From assembly GCA_022419385.1 (NCBI GenBank), contig JAJUBI010000002.1, positions 5,146,001 through 5,210,000 on the forward strand: DNA of 64,000 nt. Direction: 5' to 3'. This DNA is from Paraconiothyrium sp. Pb-2020 (lineage: Eukaryota > Ascomycota > Dothideomycetes > Pleosporales > Didymosphaeriaceae). The notes beneath the pieces are model-generated. The model worked only from the letters and a program-made list of their open reading frames with translations. It was not told the DNA's origin and made no database searches. The translations under genes were made by a program, and so were the position numbers. Position 1 is the first letter of the stretch, and each line of letters begins with the position of its first letter. This document shows positions 56,911 to 64,000 of the stretch, in pieces.

Positions 56911-57420
56911 TCGTGGGTACAGATTGGAGGAAGTCAAAAAGCAGCAGTATTAGCTGCGAAGGGAGATATCAAAGCGAGCAAGCGTTCCAGCAAGGTGATA
57001 AAGGACGCGAGCCAGGAAGTAAGTGAGAGAGTCAGAAAGTTGATGGGCAGGCAAGTGAGTGGATTGGCCATTCGAGGCAGCGAATCAGTCAGTAAGTGAG
57101 CAGGTGAGAGAATTGTGCATGGAAGACAACGAAGGAGTCAGTGAGTAAGCGAGTCAATAGGTGCTAAAGCAGCAAGGCGAGAACTGGGCAATCTCGAAGG
57201 GGAAGGCACGTGTCTTGGGCTCTTCGAGAACGATTGGACAAATGAAAGGGATATATCAACACCTATACATACAACCCGGACATGCGGGCATCTATGATGC
57301 TATAGTACAATCTTCCTTGCTCTCAAGACTCATGATATAGAAGAGTGGAAATAGAGCTCGTACCTCGCCAATGCAAAACGAACAGACCATACATTACGGA
57401 ACCCGAACCACGCTCCGCTC
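56911..57420. repeat. Intergenic with diffuse GTGAG/TCAGT repeats
   Basis: Between 57011 and 57160 short words recur in loose register: aagtgagagagtcag, cagtcagtaagtgag, gagtcagtgagtaag. They look like an eroded short tandem array. Many match splice-donor consensus (GTAAG/GTGAG) by chance. The rest is promoter of the Nudix-like gene and 3' flank of the protease. Confidence 0.6.
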
Positions 57421-60112
57421 TCACCGCCTGAACTCATCTCCGATGCTCTTGAACGTTGCTGGGCTGGGTGGCACGACCGGACCTTTGACAGCACCCTCCC
57501 CACCATGGGGCTCGATGAGCCCGGGAACCCTGCCGTGCTCACCGCCGAAGTACTTGTGGAAGTCCTGCGGGTCTTCAAATGGTCGTGGACCAAGCAGTCG
57601 GATCATGTCCTCGCGGCCCAACATCTCCTTCTTCAGCAGCTCCTCAGCGACAAGTCCGACCTCGTGCTTCTTCTCGGTCAGGAGGTCCTTGCACTGCTTG
57701 TATGCCTCGTCGACGATGCGCTTGACCTCGATGTCGATGTTCTTGGCAGTCTCCTCGGAGAAGGGTTTCTGAATCTGGTTCTGCTGGTCATCTTCGTAGT
57801 AGATGTAGCCGATCTTCTTGGTCATGCCCCACTTCGTGACCATCATAGTCGCCATCTGTGTGACCTTGCGGAAGTCGTCGCTGGCACCGGAGGTCACAGC
57901 GTCGAAGTGCAACTCCTCTGATACGCGTCCACCGAGGGTCATGGCCATGCGGTCCATTAGCTGGTTGACGTTCATGAGGTAGGTGTCGCCATTGGGGAGG
58001 TACTGCGCGTATCCTAGCGCGCCCTGGCCACGGGGGATGATGGAAACCTTGAGCAGCGGGTCTGCCCACTTGAAGTACCAGCCACAGATGGCGTGGCCGG
58101 CTTCGTGGTAGGCGACGGTCTTCTTTTCTTCGGGCTTAAGGACGAGGGACTTCTTCTCGAGGCCGCCGATTACACGCTCAATGGCTTGTTCAAAGTGTAC
58201 CATTGTAACGGACTCGGCAGAATGGCGGGCGGCTATAATCAATCAGTAAAAGGGTTAATTATAATTTGTGATTAGACTCACCAATCAAAGCAGCTTCATT
58301 GACACAGTTGGCGATGTCGGCACCAGAGAAGCCAGGGGTGAATGCAGCCAGCCTGCCCTGCAAGAACTCAATGTCCTCCGTAGTGACAATCTTCTTCAAA
58401 TGCACGGCGAAAATTTGAGCACGGCCCTCCATGGTTGGGCGATCGATGTTGATATGCCTATCGAATCGACCAGGTCGCATAAGAGCCTTGTCTAACACAT
58501 CAGGCCTGTTGGTACCTGCAAGCACGACAACTTGCTCTGTGGTGTTGAAGCCGTCCATCTCTGTAAGGATCTGGTTGAGAGTAGCTTCACGCTCATCGTT
58601 TCCACCGCCGAAATTCTGCTTAGCCCTAGATCGACCGATGGCATCGATCTCATCGATGAAGATGATGCAGGGCGTGCTCTTTCTAGCGTTCGCGAACAGG
58701 TCTCGCACACGGGACGCACCAACACCGACGAACATTTCGACGAACTCAGAACCGCTGACAGAGAAGAAGGGAACACCAGACTCTCCAGCGGTGGCCTTGG
58801 CAAGGAGAGTCTTACCGGTACCAGGAGGTCCGGACAAGATAGCTCCGCGGGGAATCTTGGCACCCAGCTTCTGGAAACGTGCGGGCTCTTTCAAAAAGGA
58901 AACGAACTCAGTGATTTCTTGCTTAGCTTCGTCCATGCCCGCAACGTCCGCGAACTTGACCTTGATATCTGTCTCGTGATTGAACTTCTTCGCGCGACTC
59001 TTGCCCATGCCGAAAACACCGCCTCCGCTACTACCGCCACCAGCGCGTCGGGTGAAGTAGAAGAGGGAACCGAGAAGCAGCAGCGTAGGACCAAAAGAAA
59101 GAAGGGTACCAAACCAGGAAATTTCATTTGCGTATGAGACCGGTATGCGCTCCTGGCTAGGGATTCCTAGCTCGTACTGTGCATCATCCATTTTCCTCTC
59201 AAACGACTCGACGGATCCGATGGTGAAGTAGTAGTAGAAAGTCTGGTTGGTAGCAGGCGAATCTGGGTACATGGACGCCACAGCCTCGCGGTGTAGATGT
59301 ACCTTGGCCCTGTTGCCGTTCAGGATAACAATCTTCTCCACAAGTCCCTTGTCCAAGAAAGTTGTCCTGAACTCTTGCCATGTAATTTCCTTTGTGTTCT
59401 CTCCAGGTACGATCATTCGGTATGTCAGCCATGCGAGGAACGCGGTAATGAGTGTGGTATTCCAATCCATGGCCTGGGGAGTGCCGAATTGCGGGCCGCC
59501 CTTGCCCTTCTCCCCCTTCTTCTCCCCCTGTGGCTGCCCTGGCCCCGGGTCGTGAGCTCCAGACTTCTGCTGTGGCTTCTCGGAGCTAGCCTTCAACTGC
59601 TCCTCGGCCGTTTTCCGCGCGAACTTCGTTGTTAACCGCGAGATCTTGGCCGCCGTAGCTAAGTCTAGCTTCTCACCCCGCTGTAATCTGTCCATCTCCT
59701 CGCGCAACTCTTTAGGTATTCCAATCTTCTTAATCTCGTTCACTGCTTCCTGCATCGCCTGCTTCTGCGCCTTGGGTACGCCCATTGACACGAAAGACAC
59801 AAGCTGATCTAGTAACTTCTCCTCCTCTTCCGACAGCTTCGACGTATTTGATTGTGCCTCGCCCTGCTTCGCATTTTCGGACGCAGGCTTCTCAGCCTGG
59901 CCCTGTTGTCCCTTCGCTATCTCATCCTGCTTCTTGTCCTTGGGGTCCTCCGGGGGCCCGGTGGCGAATAACCGGGAGTGTTGTTGTGCGTATATGCACT
60001 GAGGGACTGGTATCCGTCTGCGGACGACGAATGGTGATCTCGATGTGGCGGCGCGGAGGTTAGGTCTGGACAGTCGCGCGATTTGACCGGAGCGGCGAAG
60101 AAGCGTGGACAT
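57421..60112 (-). CDS. Mitochondrial m-AAA protease subunit (Yta12/Afg3)
   Basis: An 880-residue ATP-dependent metalloprotease of the inner mitochondrial membrane, active sites facing the matrix. It degrades unassembled membrane proteins and matures ribosomal protein bL32m. Exons are 60112-58282 and 58232-57421. An Arg-rich N-terminus without acidic residues (TLLRRSGQIARLSRPNLRAA) is a mitochondrial presequence. A charged, coiled matrix-side region follows, then two spans (WNTTLITAFLAWLTYRMIV and WFGTLLSFGPTLLLLGSLFYF) around a small intermembrane domain. The AAA domain has GPPGTGKT, IIFIDEID and the second-region-of-homology NRPDVLDKALMRPGRFDR. Then come the peptidase motif HEAGH and the zinc-ligand region. 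The pore motif reads MFVG. All catalytic residues are present. Length suits Yta12 or Afg3 and I do not choose between them. Confidence 0.95.
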
Positions 60113-61042
60113 TGCGGGATTGAGGGTGGAGGGAGAAAGGTAGGTTGGGAGTCGCGCCTCTGTAGTCGACCATGCAAGGGGAACGACAGGTGATCGCAGA
60201 AGTGGCGCGTGAGTGATGGGGCGACAAGCGGCGTTAAGGTCTGGTGGTGATGTCGTCTCTGAAAATGCTCGTCCGAGTTTCGCCGCGGCAGATGACTAAG
60301 TCGATCCTTCCAGTCATAGCTCTGTCATAGCTCTAACACCAACACCACAGCATTCATTCGGTCATGGGCTTTCTCTCCCTCTATATACATGATTTCATAC
60401 AAAGAGCCTCCTTTACAACACCGGAAGCTTCCAATTCGGTGTCATTGGGGTGCTGGGCACGTATTGCATTTCAATTGGCATCACACACCATGTTCGTCCG
60501 AAAAGAAGCCCCGCAGCATTCTCAGTATGCACTGAGAAATACCATGCATGGATCAATGAACACAAACCTCTCATAAACGTCTCGTCACGCTCTTCACAGA
60601 ATATCATAGTCACTACATGGTTCATGTCTGATTCCATACACGAGCTTCCTTTCCATGTAGCATTAGATTCACTGGGCAACCTCATCACCACATGTCGTTC
60701 GCGAACTCTTCCTAAGCTTGCCAACATACCCTACGATTCCATAAACATTTCAACGCAAACCAGAGCTGACATGTGTTACTTTGTCTGTCATGGGTTGATC
60801 GCCAATCAAAACTTCAAACAACGCCAAGCTATCCTGTAATCATCGTATCAGGCATCTGGGCACGCGCGTCACTCCACCCACAGCTCTCCATCACAACTCA
60901 CCGGAAGGCTAAGCCACCTGCATCGCAAAATCCCATTACGCTCAGTACCAACGCGTCAACCTACATATCAGCTATACATCTTCGCTCACCGACTAATCAC
61001 ACACTTATCTCTTAGAGCTTTGTAGTTTAACTTACCTGCATC
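60113..61042. promoter_or_regulatory. Divergent intergenic region
   Basis: 930 bases with the promoters of the m-AAA protease (minus) and the LysM-like gene (plus). Frames of up to 129 codons at 60450 lack family signal or an ATG at the start and are rejected. Confidence 0.5.
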
Positions 61043-61609
61043 ATGGGTCGCTGGGCTGACCGCGAGAGCGTACGTTGGAGTCGCTTGCACAATCATAGGT
61101 CCCTGCTAATATGATTACAGGACTCCGAGCGTCTCCCCGAAGGCTTTCAGCGCATCGGCTACGACGCCGACACAGAAACCTACACCTTCCGCGCACCCGA
61201 CGGGCAAATCTACGAGTCGGCATCCGGCAACCGCTATGGCGAGCTCTACCCACAAGGCCAACGACCTCTTCTGTCTGCACCTGAGATCGAACACAACAAT
61301 GCGCAGCTCAAGAAGAACAACCGCGAAAGCGTGAAGATGATGCTCCCGTTCGCACTCCTTGCCATTGTCTTCCTACTTCTTGTGTTTAGGTTTTTGAGTG
61401 GAGCTGGTGGGACAAAAGCTGATCATGAGCTTCCGCAGGTTCACTGTGCTGAAGGCACTGCTGCAGTCCAGGTTGAGGAGGGACAGACGTGTTACGAGAT
61501 CGCAACGGCGAATGGTATGGGTGTAGAAGACCTGCTGGGGTTAGAAGGGAACGAGAAAGTGGATTGTGACAATTTATGGATTGGGCAGGGGATCTGCGTT
61601 CCGGCGTAG
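61043..61609 (+). CDS. Single-span protein with C-terminal LysM-like domain
   Basis: A 171-residue protein in two exons, 61043-61069 and 61121-61609. Residues 1-80 are polar, with a conserved-looking block GYDADTETYTFRAPDGQIYE followed by GNRYGELYP. One membrane span lies at about 82-103 (MMLPFALLAIVFLLLVF). The C-terminal 47 residues fit a LysM: VEEGQTCYEIATANGM, then LLGLEGNE, then DNLWIGQGICVP, with cysteines at both ends as in fungal LysMs. The absence of a signal peptide and the internal span suggest a type II protein with the LysM in the ER/Golgi lumen or outside. Chitin binding is possible but unproven; I know such proteins only as uncharacterised. Confidence 0.85.
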
Positions 61610-62023
61610 GGCGACGACTTTTATGATACCCTCTGACTTGATATCTATGACCATCGATGCATCACACTGATCATGAGAGATGAGTGAGAGAGAAGCTGTT
61701 TTGAGGCCGGCGTCTGGAGTTAGGACTGCTATTTACTCAACCTACTTGCTCGTAATCAAGCAAACACCACCACAAACATATTGTAAATTGAACAAGTCGA
61801 CATCATCAAGCTTTCTGTCGACGTTCCGTGCTGTCAAACGCCCCTTCCGTGAGTGGCCACACCCGGCATCTGCCGACCCACCTTCCCCGATCAAGTCAGC
61901 TCTCGCCAAGCTTTTCCGTTCTCCAAGCTCGCCGCAAGACCTCACTCCAACCACGAACCCGCCTAACCACACCATTCGATCCCGCGCGCTCTCCCTCTCC
62001 GCTCAATTACACGCACAAATACC
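61610..62023. other. Intergenic, QCR8 promoter
   Basis: 3' flank of the LysM-like gene and promoter/leader of QCR8. Pyrimidine-rich before the start codon. A frame of 161 codons at 61680 overlaps QCR8 and is rejected. Confidence 0.5.
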
Positions 62024-62631
62024 ATGGCCGGCGGATCCACATCAAACGGCGCTCGCCACAAAGCCACGTACGTCGCTGTGCATCCTTCCGCTCACGCGAA
62101 CCCTTCCGAAGACGCCATCAATTGGCATCGCAATTGGCGTCGCCCTGCCATCCGACACACACTGAAACTATGAGAGGAAGGAAGTGCTAATACGAGAGTG
62201 TAGATGGCACATTGGCGGCTGGGGCAACCCCTACGAGGGCGGAGGCCAGCCCGCTAAGGGCATTGTGTCCTACGGTCTTTCTTCGAACCGCCAGCGCCCG
62301 TTCGCTGGCTTCTTCACCAAGGGTGTCTGGAACTCAGTCAGGAGGGTGCGCAACCAGGTACTCTACGTAGTGCCGCCGTTTATCCTGGCGTACAGCGCTA
62401 TGCAGTGGGCTATTGAGAGGTGAGTACACTCGGAACACTCGTTAGAAGGGGTCGGAGATGCGAAGGCGGCAAAATAGAGGAGACTATCGTGCCCTTGAAA
62501 GAGACGATGCTCTTGAGATGGCTTTTGGGTACGGGAAATGAGTATGTTGAACCGGCGCTAATTCGCGATACAGGAACGAGTACCTCAACTCGAAGCATGG
62601 TCGTGCTGAATTCGCCGACTCGGAGGAGTAA
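62024..62631 (+). CDS. QCR8: Cytochrome bc1 complex subunit 8 (ubiquinone-binding subunit)
   Basis: A 105-residue, single-span subunit of respiratory complex III in the inner mitochondrial membrane. It packs against cytochrome b and is needed early in assembly. Exons are 62024-62067, 62204-62419 and 62574-62631; the introns (136 and 154 bases) are longer than the local norm. Family marks are WHIGGWGNPYEGG, KGIVSYGLSSNRQRPFAGF, and the span NQVLYVVPPFILAYSAMQWA. The end NEYLNSKHGRAEF matches fungal Qcr8. The tiny first exon is fixed by the only ATG that continues into the WHIGGW block. Confidence 0.95.
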
Positions 62632-63152
62632 ACGTATTTTGGGAGAAAGAGTTGGAATGGTGGTGGTTCATTGAATGTATGAATATGGTGTTCTATGAGG
62701 AGAAGGGGCGGCAGGTCGAGACAACCTTTTCGTGGGAGCCCAACAAGACTCTCACCAGCCCGATACCGACCGGAACTCTGCGACCGCAAGACTGAGCAAC
62801 TGCATCCTGTGTATAGATTTCATACGACTGTTACCGAAGCTATCTCGTGCCTCTTGGTCACAGTGTATTCGTGGGTGGGTTATGTCACCAATCTAAACTG
62901 CCAGGTGCTCCAACACAGCTGAATACCTGTACGAATCACCGTTCTGGACATTTCGCAGCTATGTTCGCTGACTGGATCCTGCCATGCGGCCGATCTACCA
63001 CATGCATACCCCAAATGCGGGGTTGGAATAGTGCTCCTCCCGGTACTACCACAGCCTACTGCCTATCTTCAACTTGACTACGCGTATTTTCATCTTTCAG
63101 TCATCCCCATTTCAGACACCAGTACTTGCTTTGCAATCCTAAGTATTCTGCG
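62632..63152. other. Intergenic
   Basis: 3' flank of QCR8 and promoter of the SDR gene. Nothing else recognised. Confidence 0.5.
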
Positions 63153-64000
63153 ATGCCATCCCCTCGCCTCGAAGGTAAAGTCGCCATTGTCACAGGTGGT
63201 GGTTCCGGCTTCGGTGCCGGTATCGTTAGAAAGTTCGTCGAGGTCAGTATCAGCTTCTACAACCATTCCTCGTGTTTATTAAATTTTTGATCCCGGTACA
63301 TTTCGTCCTGATTCATCCTTGCACCACGATATCTCCCCACAGCCTACTCAGCTCATGTCCACCAACTCACCCGCCCCAGGAAGGCGCCCGCGTCCTCATC
63401 TGGGATCTCAGCCCCCATCCCGCTCAGTCCCTTTCCTCCTCCCTGTCCCCGGACCGCACGGCCGTCTTCACCGGCGACGTGTCTTCTCCTAGCGACTGGG
63501 TCTCCGCACTCAGGCTTTGCATCCAGACATTCGGTGGTCTGGATATCCTAGTAAACAACGCAGGCGTCGTGCACGTTGCTGCTCCAAGCCATGAGGTCGA
63601 CGAAGCGGAGGTGGATCGCATGTGGAGTATCAACGTGAAGCCATTGCTGTATAGTGCGAGGACGGTGGTGGGGTGGTGGGTTGAGAATGTAAGTTTGTCT
63701 TGCTTACCAGGCTAACTGCATGTGCCTCTATGGTGGAAGAGAAATGTTTGAGATTGGGAAAAGTGTTTGAGATTCAGGTTCTACTCGGTGATTCATGGGG
63801 GATAACGCTGACGAGGTAGACCATAGGGTAAGAAGGGCGTGGTGGTTAATCTGAGTAGTGTCAGTGCCATTAGGCCGCGACCGAGGCTGGTGTGGTATGC
63901 GGCTAGCAAGGGTGCTGTTACTACGGTATGTTCATCACACTGTTGTCTTGTGTTCCGCTGTCGAGGGCTTTGGCGGAGGTAAAGGGCAACAGAATGGCAA
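63153..64000 (+). CDS. Short-chain dehydrogenase/reductase, 3' end cut off
   Basis: A classical SDR oxidoreductase with NAD(P) cofactor. Exons seen are 63153-63242, 63380-63688 and 63827-63925; the introns are 137 and 138 bases, and the next begins at 63926 and may end at 63992 (caacag) just before the window ends. Motifs are TGGGSGFGAG (cofactor loop), WDLSP after the second strand, GDVSS, NNAG, the catalytic Ser in NLSSVSAI and the YAASKG Tyr-x3-Lys pair. An acidic Asp at the end of strand two suggests NAD preference. About 100 C-terminal residues should lie beyond the window. The substrate cannot be inferred. Confidence 0.9.

Noticed and set aside
61680..62165. 161-codon plus-strand frame
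   Set aside because: Overlaps the first exon and intron of QCR8 in another frame.
1..64000. tRNA, rRNA or CRISPR arrays
   Set aside because: I scanned for T-loop/anticodon-arm patterns and regularly spaced repeats and saw none that fold or repeat convincingly.

Overview
This window is nuclear DNA of a filamentous ascomycete (Pezizomycotina; a Dothideomycete is my guess, but nothing here proves the class). The evidence is dense genes on both strands, many introns of about 45-60 bases with GT..AG borders, and fungal-only families: fungal rhodopsin-like membrane protein, Fungal_N domain, Zn2Cys6/NirA-type regulator, MED10, QCR8, Grr1, Dbp8. I rebuilt the gene models by joining exons by hand. 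In each intact model the intron phases agree and the sum of exons is a multiple of three.

Layout. 1-5.9 kb: a decayed NirA-like Zn2Cys6 transcription factor and one doubtful low-complexity ORF. 6.4-28.4 kb: a gene-dense stretch with an Ark1/Prk1 kinase (-), Grr1 F-box/LRR protein (+), a six-span membrane protein (+), a rhodopsin-like seven-span protein (-), an APC permease (+), an unknown conserved-looking protein (-), cysteine dioxygenase (-), the DRG1/Rbg1 GTPase (+) and a CENP-B/Tc5-type DNA-binding protein (+). 28.4-35.2 kb: a gene-poor stretch with simple repeats. 35.2-38.9 kb: a PXA-domain gene (-) with a 1,084-base intron, divergent from MED10 (+). 38.9-46.0 kb: a second gene-poor stretch that holds one remarkable gene, a Fungal_N (NLR-type N-terminus) - WW-like - Ras GTPase fusion (-). 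46.0-64.0 kb: Dbp8 helicase (-), an F-box-like protein (+), a membrane-anchored HExxH metalloprotease (-), a broken TDT-family transporter (-), an NmrA-like protein (+), a Nudix-fold protein with a degenerate Nudix box (-), the mitochondrial m-AAA protease (-), a LysM-like membrane protein (+), QCR8 (+) and an SDR cut by the window end (+).

How they fit together. Most genes are housekeeping and unrelated in pathway: protein turnover (Grr1, m-AAA), endocytic kinase signalling, translation/ribosome biogenesis (DRG1, Dbp8), transcription (MED10), respiration (QCR8). No secondary-metabolite cluster is visible. The most interesting locus is the Fungal_N-WW-Ras fusion. Its Ras domain has substitutions at three nucleotide-binding or effector positions (Gly13 to Arg, Thr35 to Ser, Lys117 to His) and no CAAX tail. 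It lies in a gene-poor island, as fungal immunity-type genes often do. Two genes are clearly damaged (the NirA-like factor and the TDT transporter).
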